A stretch of DNA of 64,000 nucleotides from CAZJAT01 sp964544145. GTDB lineage: Bacteria > Hydrothermota > 32-111. Below, piece after piece: positions 1 through 8,801 of this stretch. The notes beneath the pieces were generated by a model. The model was not told where the DNA came from and searched no databases. It saw only the letters and a list, made by a program, of their open reading frames with translations. The DNA lies in the NCBI GenBank assembly GCA_964544145.1, contig CAZJAT010000009.1:1-64000 (forward strand). Reading direction: 5' to 3'. How positions within the stretch are numbered: the first letter of the stretch is position 1; each line of letters begins with the position of its first letter. The position numbers were made by a program, and so were the translations under genes.

Positions 1-528
1 GCAACTGTATATGCATTTGTTGTCAAAAATAAGGGATTCATAAATATTGAGAGTATAGTCAATAAGGGAACAATACTGAAAATGTTCATTCCTGCAGCAG
101 ATAATGCTGAAATACCCATATCAATAAATGAAAATGATAAAAATACAAATTCTGCATATAATGGAAAATCAATAATGATTGTTGATGACAATTCAATGAT
201 ATTGGACCTGTGCAGTGCAATACTGAATGAATACGGATATAATACAATGTCATATAAAGACCCGACAGAAGCTATAAATGCTATAGAGAGGGACATGTTA
301 AAACCCAATCTCTTAATAACAGATATTATCATGCCTGAAATGAATGGAAATGAATTATATAACAAGGTTAAAAAAATATTTCCTGAATTAAATGTTTTAT
401 ATATGTCAGGTTATTCAAATAATATATTTTCATCTTCTGAAGAAATGAGTGAAAATGAATATTTCATATCAAAACCTTTCTCATCAGATGAATTGATTAA
501 TCAAATAAATGCTATATTAAGCAAATAA
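1..528 (+). CDS. Hybrid sensor histidine kinase, C-terminal part (5' end outside window)
   Basis: The reading frame is open from the first base, so the gene begins upstream of the window. Residues 1-35 look like the end of a HATPase_c domain (an ATVYAFVVKNKGFINIES stretch followed by a G-T-x-L-K-x-F-I-P ending, as in many bacterial kinases). A short linker leads to a receiver domain from about residue 58 to 175. It has the acidic pair in IMIVDDN, the phospho-acceptor Asp in LLITDIIMPEMNG and the conserved Lys in FISKPF. The natural product is therefore a multi-domain kinase whose sensor and HisKA domains lie outside the window. An ATG at 82 exists, but starting there would cut through the ATPase domain. 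Its signal and partner are unknown. Confidence 0.85.
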   Translation, partial: ATVYAFVVKNKGFINIESIVNKGTILKMFIPAADNAEIPISINENDKNTNSAYNGKSIMIVDDNSMILDLCSAILNEYGYNTMSYKDPTEAINAIERDMLKPNLLITDIIMPEMNGNELYNKVKKIFPELNVLYMSGYSNNIFSSSEEMSENEYFISKPFSSDELINQINAILSK

Positions 529-619
529 CAATACTCTTTCACAAATGCATTAATCCATTAAATATCTCATTGAATCAAAATACTTGACAATATTACTGTC
601 ATATAATTTATTACACATA

Positions 620-647
620 TTGACATGTATTGACTAATTATTATAAT
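620..647 (+). promoter_or_regulatory. Sigma-70-type promoter of rnpB
   Basis: TTGACA at 620-625 and TATAAT at 642-647 are both perfect consensus hexamers with a 16-base spacer. The -10 box ends 6 bases before the mature 5' end of RNase P RNA at 654, which fits transcription start at the RNA's own first base. Confidence 0.9.
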
Positions 648-653
648 GATTTT

Positions 654-972
654 GGGCATTCAACCGGTCGCGGACATTATGTCTGAGGAAAGTCCGAACT
701 CCGCAGGGCAGGGCGCCGGGTAACTCCCGGGGGGCGAAAGCCTACGGAAAGTGCAACAGAAAATAAACAGCCCATTGGGCAATGGTGAAAAAGTGAGGTA
801 AGAGCTCACTTGCTGATGCAGTAATGCATCAGTATGGTAAACCCCGCCCGGAGCAAGACCAAACAGAAATCAGCTTGCCCGGCTATTGATTTCGGGTAGG
901 TCGCTAAAGGTATCCGGAGACGGATATCTCAGATAGATGATCGGATAAACAGAATTCGGCTTATGAATGCCC
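654..972 (+). ncRNA. rnpB: RNase P RNA, bacterial type A
   Basis: This is the catalytic RNA of RNase P, which removes 5' leaders from tRNA precursors. The ends are fixed by helix P1: the nine bases at 654-662 (GGGCATTCA) are perfectly complementary to 964-972 (TGAATGCCC). The universal CR-I sequence GAGGAAAGTCC lies near 685, and the CR-V ACAGAATTCGGCTTA-type sequence lies near 950 just before P1 closes. The length of about 319 bases is in the usual range, slightly short of E. coli's 377. asnS follows 22 bases later and may be read from the same promoter. Confidence 0.96.
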
Positions 973-994
973 ATATTGATGAAAAGGAGTTATA

Positions 995-2287
995 ATGCAT
1001 ATTTACATTAATCATCTCAGAGAACACATAGGAAAGACCATTGAACTGCAGGGCTGGGTTTACAATAAACGTTCAAGCGGAAAGATCTCATTTCTTCTTA
1101 TAAGAGATGGCAGCGGTATTGTTCAATGTATAATATATCATCCCAATGCTGAGGATTCGCTTATTGAGAAATTTAATAAGCTCAATCAGGAAGCTAGTGT
1201 AACAGTCAGAGGAAAAGTCAAAGAAGACAAGAGATCCCCCATAGGTGTTGAAATTGATATAGATGATATAATTCTTATAGGCGATGCAATTGATTATCCA
1301 ATAACACCGAAGGAACATGGACCTGCATTCCTTCTTGACAACAGGCATCTATGGCTCAGATCAAAGAAACAGAATGCAATAATGAATATACGTTCGGAGA
1401 TTATATTCCTAGCCAGGAAATTCTTTCAGCAAAGGGAATTTTTATGTATTGATGCACCTGTTTTCACACCTGCTGCCTGTGAAGGAACAACCACATTATT
1501 TGAAACAAAATATTTTGATGATACTGTGTATCTCACACAATCAGGCCAATTATACATGGAAGCAGCAGCTTTGGCTTATTCCAAGGTTTATTGTCTGGGA
1601 CCTGCATTCCGAGCAGAGAAATCAAAAACAAGAAGACATCTGACAGAGTTCTGGCAGATAGAGCCTGAGGTTGCATTTATGGATATAGATGGAGATATGT
1701 CCCTTGCTGAGGATATGATTGAATATATAGTGCAGCAGGTGATACTCAGCAGAAAACAGGATTTCATTGATTTGGAGCGGGATATTACACCACTTAAGAA
1801 TATCAAGAAACCATTTTACAGGATTTCATATACAGAAGCAGTGGAAATGCTTCAAAAGAATGGTTTTGAGGATTTCAAATGGGGCAGCGATCTTGGAGCA
1901 CCTCATGAATCATGTATATCAATGATGTATGATAAGCCTGTATTTATTCACAGATATCCTGCAGAGATTAAGGCATTCTATATGAAACGGGATGCAGAAG
2001 ATGATAAGCTTGCACTCGGATTTGACATGATTGCACCTGAGGGTTATGGTGAGACAATAGGCGGCGGACAGAGAGAAGATGATTATGATACATTGGTATC
2101 AAGGATTAAAGAGCATAAACTCCCAATAGAAGCATTTGACTGGTATCTTGATTTAAGAAAATTCGGCTCAGTGCCTCATGCCGGATTTGGATTGGGCATA
2201 GAACGGTTTGTGCAGTGGATTACAAAGAGAAATCATTTGAGAGAAACTATTCCTTTCCCAAGGATGATTGACAGGATTAAACCATGA
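995..2287 (+). CDS. asnS: Asparagine--tRNA ligase
   Basis: This class IIb aminoacyl-tRNA synthetase charges tRNA-Asn with asparagine in the cytoplasm. An N-terminal OB-fold anticodon-binding domain (about residues 1-100) precedes the catalytic core. Motif 2 is around residues 205-225 (FRAEKSKTRRHLTEFW, typical of AsnRS) and motif 3 around 397-406 (GFGLGIERFV). The 430-residue length matches the shorter AsnRS forms. The start is supported by an AAAAGGAG ribosome-binding site 6 bases upstream. A non-discriminating AspRS is the main alternative, but the motif 2 wording favours AsnRS. Confidence 0.95.
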   Translation: MHIYINHLREHIGKTIELQGWVYNKRSSGKISFLLIRDGSGIVQCIIYHPNAEDSLIEKFNKLNQEASVTVRGKVKEDKRSPIGVEIDIDDIILIGDAIDYPITPKEHGPAFLLDNRHLWLRSKKQNAIMNIRSEIIFLARKFFQQREFLCIDAPVFTPAACEGTTTLFETKYFDDTVYLTQSGQLYMEAAALAYSKVYCLGPAFRAEKSKTRRHLTEFWQIEPEVAFMDIDGDMSLAEDMIEYIVQQVILSRKQDFIDLERDITPLKNIKKPFYRISYTEAVEMLQKNGFEDFKWGSDLGAPHESCISMMYDKPVFIHRYPAEIKAFYMKRDAEDDKLALGFDMIAPEGYGETIGGGQREDDYDTLVSRIKEHKLPIEAFDWYLDLRKFGSVPHAGFGLGIERFVQWITKRNHLRETIPFPRMIDRIKP

Positions 2288-2358
2288 TTTTAGAAACTAT
2301 TGCATATACAGGTAATTTTGATTATAATTATAAAATAAATAAAAACACAGGAGGTATA

Positions 2359-3492
2359 ATGAAAAAAATTCTATTAACTTTTGTATTGGCAATAATATTC
2401 ATCTCTGCTTTTGCATTGCAGATCAGTGAATTTATAGTAACGCCAACATCAAGTGAAGCATTGGAACTCCATAATGAGACAGGTTCAACAATAGAATTGT
2501 CTGATTATAGATTTATCCTTATCGGATTATCATCAAATGATACTGTGACACTGCCTTCAGGCACATTGGCTGCAGATGGCTATGTCTATTATGACCCTGC
2601 AAATGATCTGGGTACAGCAGGTTTGTCAAACTCAGGTATGCAGATAATCATCACAGATTTATCATATGTTGTGGAAGACGAATTGAGCTATGGTTCAATG
2701 GGCAATGTGCCAGTACCTATTTATGACTGGTCAACAGCAAGGGTCAGCTCAACAGGGGATAATGCAGTGGACTTTAATTATGATGTATCACCCACAATAG
2801 GTTCAGCAAATAATGCACCATCTACCGCACTTGGCTCAGGCACTGTATTCTTTAATGAGGTTTATCCGGATTCTGTCAATTCATATGCAGATCAGTTTAT
2901 TGAACTCTATAACAGCGGTGTGACAGGCGTTGATATAAGTGACTGGTGTATTGTGTGCGGTGATGATTATTATGTGCCAAGCAGTACAGTATTGGCTGCT
3001 GATGGTTATTTTGTCATTCCCAAAGCAGATTTTCCGTCATTTTTCTATTTAGATTATAATTATGAGCATCTCTATCTGTTTAATGAAACAATGCAGAGAA
3101 TTGATCAGATCGGATGGGATTATATTAAAACTGACAGTTCATTTGCATGCAGGCCCAATGGTGTGAGAGCTGTTTTTGATGGCTGGAATTCCGCATCAAC
3201 ACCCGATTTTGAAGTTTATGCTCCCACTGAGGGTTCTGTAAACTCACTGACAGGTATTGTTGAAACAGTTAAGGGTGATTATGATTACACAGTAAATATG
3301 CTCAATGGCATAGGTATTGAGGTAGCAGGAAATATGACTAATGCTGTTATTGAAATTATGGATGTAAATGGCAGGGTTATCTACTCAAGCAATTTCAAGA
3401 ATATGATATATTCAGCAAAGAGCGGAGTGTATTTTGTCAATATTAAAGGCGACGGCTTCAGCAATTCTCATAAAGTTGAAGTAATTAAATAG
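2359..3492 (+). CDS. Secreted lamin-tail-domain protein with type-9-like sorting tail
   Basis: The protein begins with a clear signal peptide (MKK then a hydrophobic stretch to about residue 19), so it is exported. Two lamin-tail-like beta repeats follow: one right after the signal peptide (LQISEF...ALELHN) and one around residues 165-230 (VFFNEVYPDS...QFIELYN, then a SDWCI strand). The last 60 residues resemble type A sorting domains of the type 9 secretion system (IEIMDVNGRVIY, then SGVYFVNI). The ATG at 2359 is chosen because AGGAGGT lies just before it; an in-frame ATG at 2284 would add an implausible N-terminal extension. The role is unknown, probably a cell-surface or matrix protein. 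Confidence 0.8.
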   Translation: MKKILLTFVLAIIFISAFALQISEFIVTPTSSEALELHNETGSTIELSDYRFILIGLSSNDTVTLPSGTLAADGYVYYDPANDLGTAGLSNSGMQIIITDLSYVVEDELSYGSMGNVPVPIYDWSTARVSSTGDNAVDFNYDVSPTIGSANNAPSTALGSGTVFFNEVYPDSVNSYADQFIELYNSGVTGVDISDWCIVCGDDYYVPSSTVLAADGYFVIPKADFPSFFYLDYNYEHLYLFNETMQRIDQIGWDYIKTDSSFACRPNGVRAVFDGWNSASTPDFEVYAPTEGSVNSLTGIVETVKGDYDYTVNMLNGIGIEVAGNMTNAVIEIMDVNGRVIYSSNFKNMIYSAKSGVYFVNIKGDGFSNSHKVEVIK

Positions 3493-3500
3493 GTTCAGTT

Positions 3501-3534
3501 TCAATGTTCCGGCTGTAATCAGCCGGAACATTGA
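3501..3534 (+). terminator. Hairpin terminator after the lamin-tail gene
   Basis: A perfect 14-base inverted repeat (3501-3514 with 3521-3534, centred on TTCCGGCT/AGCCGGAA) closes a 6-base loop just after the stop codon at 3492. The T-tract after it is weak, so termination may be partial. Confidence 0.7.
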
Positions 3535-3589
3535 TTATTCCATTCAGTATTTAATCTCCTTTATTATATTACAAATCATTTTGATTATC

Positions 3590-3617
3590 TTGACAATATT
3601 ATTAAATATGATAATAT
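3590..3617 (+). promoter_or_regulatory. Probable promoter of lat operon
   Basis: A perfect TTGACA at 3590-3595 is followed after 16 bases by TAATAT (3612-3617), a 4/6 match to the -10 box. This leaves a leader of about 35 bases with an AGGAGG ribosome-binding site ahead of the ATG at 3659. Confidence 0.6.
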
Positions 3618-3658
3618 CATAATTTAAAAATTATTAATATTATTAATTAGGAGGCCAA

Positions 3659-4969
3659 ATGACAAATATTAACAGTAAAAATGTACATGAAACCATTGCT
3701 AAGTATATGCTTGCCGATGGTTTCGACATTGTCTGCGATCTGGATAAATCACATGGTTCTTATATTCATGACTCAAAATACAATAAGGATTATCTTGATT
3801 TCTTCACATTCTTTGCATCATTTCCTGTTGGATTCAATCATCCAATGATGAATAATGATGAATTTATAAAAAAAATTGGAAAAGCAGCATTGCATAAACC
3901 GTCAAATTCAGACATATATACAGAAGATATGGCTGAATTTGTTGAGACATTCGGCACTATTGCAAAACCTGATTATATGAAGTATCTATTCTTTGTTGCA
4001 GGTGGTGCTTTGGCTGTTGAAAATGCAATAAAAGCTGCATTTGACTGGAAAGTCAGAAAGAACCTGAAAGCAGGTAAAGGTGAAAAGGGAATGCAGATAA
4101 TACATTTTGAAAGGGCATTTCATGGAAGAACAGGATATACACTATCACTGACAAATACATTTGACCCGAGAAAAACTCAATATTTCCCTAAATTTGACTG
4201 GCCAAGGGTTATCACCCCATTCTTGAGATTCCCCATTGATGATGCTGAAATTGAAAGAGTGAAAAAAGAAGAGCAGAAATGTATTGAACAGATCAAGGGT
4301 GCAATAATGGAAAACAAGGATGATATTGCCGGCATTCTCATAGAACCTGTTCAGGCTGAAGGCGGTGACAATCATTTCAGAAAGGAATTCATGCAGGAAT
4401 TAAAGAAGATATGCGTAGAAAACGATATTCTTTTAATAGTTGATGAAGTGCAGTCAGGCATGGGATTGACCGGAAAATTCTGGGCAGTAGAACATTATGG
4501 AGTGGAACCGGATATTATTTCATTTGGAAAAAAGGCACAGATTTGCGGTATTATGGCAGGAAAGAGAATCGATGAAGTTGAGAATAATGTTTTTCATGAA
4601 TCATCAAGAATCAATTCAACCTGGGGCGGCAATTATGTAGATATGATAAGAGCATCACAGATTCTTAAAATAATCAGAGATGAAAATCTGGTAGAAAATG
4701 CCGCCAAAATGGGAGAATATCTATTAGAAGAAATGAAAAAGATAAAATCAGATAAATTCACAAATATAAGAGGGCTGGGTATGATGATAGCATTTGATTT
4801 GGCTGATACAGAGAAGAGGGATAATATGTTCAATATACTCTTTAGCAACGGATTATTTGCCATAAAATGCGGTGAACGCAGTATCAGATTCAGACCGGCT
4901 CTTAATCTGACAAAAGAAGATGCTGATAAAGCAATGAAGATATTGGAAAAATCACTGTCGGAGCTGTAA
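3659..4969 (+). CDS. lat: L-lysine 6-transaminase
   Basis: This class III PLP-dependent aminotransferase moves the epsilon-amino group of lysine to 2-oxoglutarate, giving 2-aminoadipate 6-semialdehyde. Family-specific segments are visible: YMLADGFD near residue 16, LDFFTFFASFPVGFNHP at 46-62, HKPSNSDIYT at 79-88 and FFVAGGALAVENA at 111-123. A VDEVQSGMG segment lies at 261-269. The PLP lysine is K291 or K292 in SFGKKAQICG. The 436-residue length fits the family. AGGAGG precedes the ATG. No partner dehydrogenase for a lysine degradation or piperideine pathway is adjacent, so the metabolic context is unclear. Confidence 0.9.
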   Translation: MTNINSKNVHETIAKYMLADGFDIVCDLDKSHGSYIHDSKYNKDYLDFFTFFASFPVGFNHPMMNNDEFIKKIGKAALHKPSNSDIYTEDMAEFVETFGTIAKPDYMKYLFFVAGGALAVENAIKAAFDWKVRKNLKAGKGEKGMQIIHFERAFHGRTGYTLSLTNTFDPRKTQYFPKFDWPRVITPFLRFPIDDAEIERVKKEEQKCIEQIKGAIMENKDDIAGILIEPVQAEGGDNHFRKEFMQELKKICVENDILLIVDEVQSGMGLTGKFWAVEHYGVEPDIISFGKKAQICGIMAGKRIDEVENNVFHESSRINSTWGGNYVDMIRASQILKIIRDENLVENAAKMGEYLLEEMKKIKSDKFTNIRGLGMMIAFDLADTEKRDNMFNILFSNGLFAIKCGERSIRFRPALNLTKEDADKAMKILEKSLSEL

Positions 4970-5559
4970 TGAAAATAAGAATCACAGTTTCAGTTTTAAT
5001 ACTGCTTTTTATGACATCATGCTTCAATCTGAGTATTGATATTGACCTCAGCAGAGATAGTGCAGATATTACACAAAGCATATATATAAGCAAATCAATG
5101 ATGGATATAGATGAAATGAAGATCAGAGAGGAGCTTGATGACAAATCTGTTGAAATCTCAGAGAATGATGAATTTATCATACTCAACAAACATATAACAA
5201 TAGCATCTGATGATTTTGCTAATCGCGGCATTACTCTTGACTATGATAATGGCGGTTATAATGTTATATTAAACCCATTTATTATAATGGATGCTGACAA
5301 TGATATGGCAATGCTCATGCAGGAGACATTTTCAATGGCAGTACATATCAATGACGGGAGAATCGACGAGCATAATGGTGATTCAATAATTAATAATACT
5401 GTTTATTTCACCATTCCTTTTAATACGAATGAATCATATGCAATGCCGTCAATCCATACCTATACAGGGATTAATATCAGATTGTATGTTATTATATTAG
5501 CATCAATCCTTGCAGTATTTATTGTCATAATCATTCTTGTATTCAAGGGGAAGAAATGA
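4969..5559 (+). CDS. Lipoprotein with C-terminal membrane helix, unknown function
   Basis: The N-terminus is a lipoprotein signal peptide with Cys18 in an LFMTSC context. The middle is an acidic beta-rich domain with no recognised catalytic motif. The C-terminus (about residues 168-193) is a strong membrane helix followed by KGKK. The layout, a lipid-anchored extracytoplasmic domain plus a C-terminal helix, recalls LppM-type proteins, but that is only a resemblance. Its ATG overlaps the lat stop codon by one base and its stop overlaps the proS start by four, so it is translated with its neighbours. Confidence 0.6.
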   Translation: MKIRITVSVLILLFMTSCFNLSIDIDLSRDSADITQSIYISKSMMDIDEMKIREELDDKSVEISENDEFIILNKHITIASDDFANRGITLDYDNGGYNVILNPFIIMDADNDMAMLMQETFSMAVHINDGRIDEHNGDSIINNTVYFTIPFNTNESYAMPSIHTYTGINIRLYVIILASILAVFIVIIILVFKGKK

Positions 5560-7271
5560 AATTATCGCAAATGTTTTTTGAGACACGTAAGGAAATGCCT
5601 AAAGATGCAGAAATGATTTCTCATAAACTTCTATTGAAGGGGGGCTATATTAGCCTCTCTTCAGCTGGTGTTTATACATATTTACCGCTATTTCTCCGTG
5701 CATTTAAAAAAGCTGAAGCAATCATTATTGAAGAGATGAATAGAATAGGAGCTCAGCAATTGCTTATGCCGGCATTAACTCCCAGAGAGATATGGGAAGA
5801 GAGCGGCAGATGGAAAGATTTCGGCAATGAGATGTTTCGGCTGCAAGACAGGAAGAAACGGGATTATGCATTATGCCCGACACATGAGGAGATCATTACT
5901 GATATTGCGCGGAAAAACATTCAATCTTATAAGCAGATGCCTCAGATCTGGTATCAGATACAAACTAAGTTTAGAGATGAACCAAGACCGAGAAGCGGTT
6001 TACTGAGAGTTAGATATTTTGAAATGAAGGATTCATATTCATTTGATGTAAATACTGAAGCGCTTGATATTTCTTATAATAAACACCGCAATGCATATGA
6101 AAGAATATTCAGCAGATGCGGTCTTGATTATACAATTGTTTCTGCTTCAAGCGGCCTTATGGGCGGTTCGAAATCCGAAGAATTCATGGCAATATCAGAC
6201 AGCGGTGAAGATAATACTGTAATATGTACTTCATGCGGATACTCAGCTAATTCAGAGGTTGCAGAAACTGCCTTAGATTACAGATCATTTCCCGGAGGGG
6301 AACTCATTGAGATTCATACACCAGTAAAAGGTGATATAGAAAGTGTTTCAAAATATCTGAGAACTGAAAAAAATCATTTTATAAAGTCAATTCTTTTGAT
6401 TCATAGTGGTAATCCTATTTTTATACTTATACCAGGAGACCGTGAAATTGATGAAAAGAAACTGGAATTGATACTCAAAGATAAGTACAGATATGCAGAT
6501 GATGAAGAAATAGTAAAATTCACAAAAACAGAAAAGGGATACATTTCTCCATTGAATTTAAATATAAAATCAATAGCTGATATATCATTAAAAGGCGCAA
6601 AGGGAATGATATCAGGCGCCAATAAAAGAGAATACCATATTAAAAATATTGATATTAAACGTGATATAAAAGATATCACATTTGAAAATATTATACTAAT
6701 CAATGAGAATGATAAATGCGTAAAATGCGGACACAATTCATTAAATATAAGGAAATGTATTGAAATAGGTCATATATTCCAGCTTGGGACTAAATATTCA
6801 AAGGCATTGAATGCTACATTTGTTGATAGAGAAGGCAATGAGAATACTATTGTAATGGGTTCCTATGGAATAGGATTGGGCAGAATGATCAGTACAGTAA
6901 TTGAGCAGCATGCAGGTGAAAATGATATTAAGTGGCCCATTACATTAGCCCCATATACTATTACCATACTCCCGATGAATATATCGGACAATATAATCAT
7001 GAATGAAGCTGAACGAATATATGATTTACTCGCCATGCAGTATGATACTCTTATTGATGACCGCGACATAAGAGCAGGCAATAAATTCAAGGATGCGGAT
7101 CTAATCGGTGCTCCGGTTAGGATTATTATTGGACGCACATTTAAGGAGAAAAATGAAGTAGAAATCATTGTAGGTAATAATGGAGATAAAATGGTTATTC
7201 CTGCAGACAATGTTTTTGAGAAAGTGAAACAAATTATAAACAATGAGTATAAAAAGTATGAATATAAATGA
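5556..7271 (+). CDS. proS: Proline--tRNA ligase, bacterial type with editing domain
   Basis: This class II synthetase attaches proline to tRNA-Pro. At 571 residues it is almost the length of the E. coli enzyme and has the same architecture. The catalytic core contains CPTHEE (near 107-112) and FRDEPRPRSGLLRVRYFEMKDSYSFD. A YbaK-like editing insertion spans about 225-400. Two Cys pairs (CTSCG and CVKCGH) flank the insertion, followed by EIGHIFQLGTKYS, then a C-terminal anticodon-binding domain. The ATG overlaps the preceding stop in an ATGA arrangement. Confidence 0.95.
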   Translation: MKLSQMFFETRKEMPKDAEMISHKLLLKGGYISLSSAGVYTYLPLFLRAFKKAEAIIIEEMNRIGAQQLLMPALTPREIWEESGRWKDFGNEMFRLQDRKKRDYALCPTHEEIITDIARKNIQSYKQMPQIWYQIQTKFRDEPRPRSGLLRVRYFEMKDSYSFDVNTEALDISYNKHRNAYERIFSRCGLDYTIVSASSGLMGGSKSEEFMAISDSGEDNTVICTSCGYSANSEVAETALDYRSFPGGELIEIHTPVKGDIESVSKYLRTEKNHFIKSILLIHSGNPIFILIPGDREIDEKKLELILKDKYRYADDEEIVKFTKTEKGYISPLNLNIKSIADISLKGAKGMISGANKREYHIKNIDIKRDIKDITFENIILINENDKCVKCGHNSLNIRKCIEIGHIFQLGTKYSKALNATFVDREGNENTIVMGSYGIGLGRMISTVIEQHAGENDIKWPITLAPYTITILPMNISDNIIMNEAERIYDLLAMQYDTLIDDRDIRAGNKFKDADLIGAPVRIIIGRTFKEKNEVEIIVGNNGDKMVIPADNVFEKVKQIINNEYKKYEYK

Positions 7272-7530
7272 CAAGAAGATTCATCTAATGGAAATCGCGG
7301 AAAATCTTATAAAACGAAGAGATTTTACAAATAAAAAAATATCTATTAAACATATTGAAATTAAAGGGGATAAGAATATAATAGTAAAGATATTCCTTGC
7401 TAAGGAACCTGCTGTCAGTATAGATGACTGCTCAATGTTTCACAAGGAATATATGCTTTTATTGAAAATTGAAAATCTTTGGGATGAAAACATTAATATT
7501 GAGGTATCATCCCCCGGTGTATCTGAATAA
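7243..7530 (+). CDS. rimP: RimP-like protein reduced to the N-terminal domain
   Basis: RimP matures the 30S ribosomal subunit. The gene sits in the classic place just before nusA and shows the end of the RimP N-terminal domain: a SIDDC helix start and NIEVSSPGVSE at the C-terminus, the usual junction between the two RimP domains. The protein stops there after 95 residues instead of about 150, so the C-terminal SH3-like domain is absent. Only 12 bases separate its stop from nusA, so no frameshifted remnant can be hidden. The ATG at 7243 overlaps proS by 29 bases. An ATG at 7288 with AAGAAG upstream is an equally reasonable start. Confidence 0.7.
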   Translation: MSIKSMNINDKKIHLMEIAENLIKRRDFTNKKISIKHIEIKGDKNIIVKIFLAKEPAVSIDDCSMFHKEYMLLLKIENLWDENINIEVSSPGVSE

Positions 7531-7542
7531 TCAGGAGGTTAA

Positions 7543-8784
7543 GTGGACACAAGAGAAATTATTGATTCACTCATTGATATTGAGCAGACAAAGAATATTG
7601 AAAAATCCGAAGTGATTGACATAATTATTGAAGGATTGGACAGGGCATGCAAGAAACAATTCGGTAAAGACGGCAAATATATCATCAATGTTAATGAAGC
7701 AACAGGCGAAATTATTATTACTCGGTTAATAACTGTTGTTGATGAGGATCCTGATGAAAGATACGAAATAAGTATCAAGGAAGCAAATGCAATAGATAGC
7801 ACCATTGTAAGCGGAGATGAACTTGAAGAGGAATTAAGAATAACAGATTTCGGAAGACTTGCAATTAATGCTATGAAACAGCATATAACATCAGAATTAC
7901 TTAAGCAGGAAAGAGTTTCATTGTTTAACGAATTCTCAGGTAAAGTTGATTCATTGGTAAATGGTTCAATAAAGAAGATCAGCAGAAAAATGGTATTTAT
8001 AAATCTCAATAGGCTGGAAGCTATTATGCCTATGGAAGAGTCAATACCCGGCGAGAGATATCGGCTTGGACAGCTTATTAAAGCTGTTATCAGTGAAGTA
8101 AGACAGGATAAAGGAGATCCAAAAGTCATTCTTTCAAGAAGATCTGATGATTTTCTGAAACGCCTGCTTGAATTTGAAGTTCCTGAAATAGAGGATGGGA
8201 CTGTAGTTATAAAAGGCATTGCAAGAATGCCCGGAATAAAATCAAAAATTGCGGTAATGTCAGTAGATGATAAAATTGACCCTGTAGGAGCATGTGTCGG
8301 AGTTAAAGGATCACGGATAAGAACAATAATCAAAGAGCTGAACAATGAACATATTGATATAATACAATGGTCATATGACCCGATTATATTCACTCAAAGA
8401 GTCATCTCCCCGGGTACAGTAATCAGGGCATTCAAAAATGAAGAAACAATGGCCATGAAACTGGTAGTCAAAGATGATACATATGAAAGAGCAATAGGCC
8501 GCGATTATATAAATGTCGACCTTGCATCCGAATTGACAGGATGGCAGATTGAAGTAATCAGCGAATCTGATTTTAAAGAACAAAAAGCCGGCGAGGACAT
8601 GCATCCCATATTCTCCATGGACGGTCTAACAGATAATATCAAAGAGAAACTTATAGAATACGGCTATAAAAGCCCGCAGGATATATTAGATAAAGGTGAA
8701 CAGGCATTAACAGAGATAAATGGTATTGGTAGTAAAAAAATTAAAATGATACTTGAGGCTGCTGAAGATTTTGTCGGCAAGTAG
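7543..8784 (+). CDS. nusA: Transcription termination/antitermination factor NusA
   Basis: NusA binds RNA polymerase and modulates pausing, termination and antitermination. The N-terminal polymerase-binding domain (1-125) is followed by an S1 domain (about 130-200), then two KH domains (GACVGVKGSRIRTIIKELNNE near 255-275 marks KH1). A single helix-hairpin-helix region closes the protein at about 350-412 (EINGIGSKKIKMILEAAEDF). The start codon is GTG, with AGGAGG 5-10 bases upstream. It lies in the conserved rimP-nusA-infB-rbfA order, but no ylxR or L7Ae-like gene separates nusA from infB. Confidence 0.95.
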   Translation: MDTREIIDSLIDIEQTKNIEKSEVIDIIIEGLDRACKKQFGKDGKYIINVNEATGEIIITRLITVVDEDPDERYEISIKEANAIDSTIVSGDELEEELRITDFGRLAINAMKQHITSELLKQERVSLFNEFSGKVDSLVNGSIKKISRKMVFINLNRLEAIMPMEESIPGERYRLGQLIKAVISEVRQDKGDPKVILSRRSDDFLKRLLEFEVPEIEDGTVVIKGIARMPGIKSKIAVMSVDDKIDPVGACVGVKGSRIRTIIKELNNEHIDIIQWSYDPIIFTQRVISPGTVIRAFKNEETMAMKLVVKDDTYERAIGRDYINVDLASELTGWQIEVISESDFKEQKAGEDMHPIFSMDGLTDNIKEKLIEYGYKSPQDILDKGEQALTEINGIGSKKIKMILEAAEDFVGK

Positions 8785-8801
8785 AAGGAAGAATATTCTT
8801 T

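Noticed and set aside
584..607. TTGACA followed by TATAAT upstream of rnpB
   Set aside because: The hexamers are only 12 bases apart; the pair at 620-647 has correct spacing and fits the RNA 5' end.
7539..8393. 284-residue open frame on the minus strand
   Set aside because: It lies wholly opposite nusA, is Ser/Ile-rich in the way expected of an antisense shadow, and has no ribosome-binding site or known motif.
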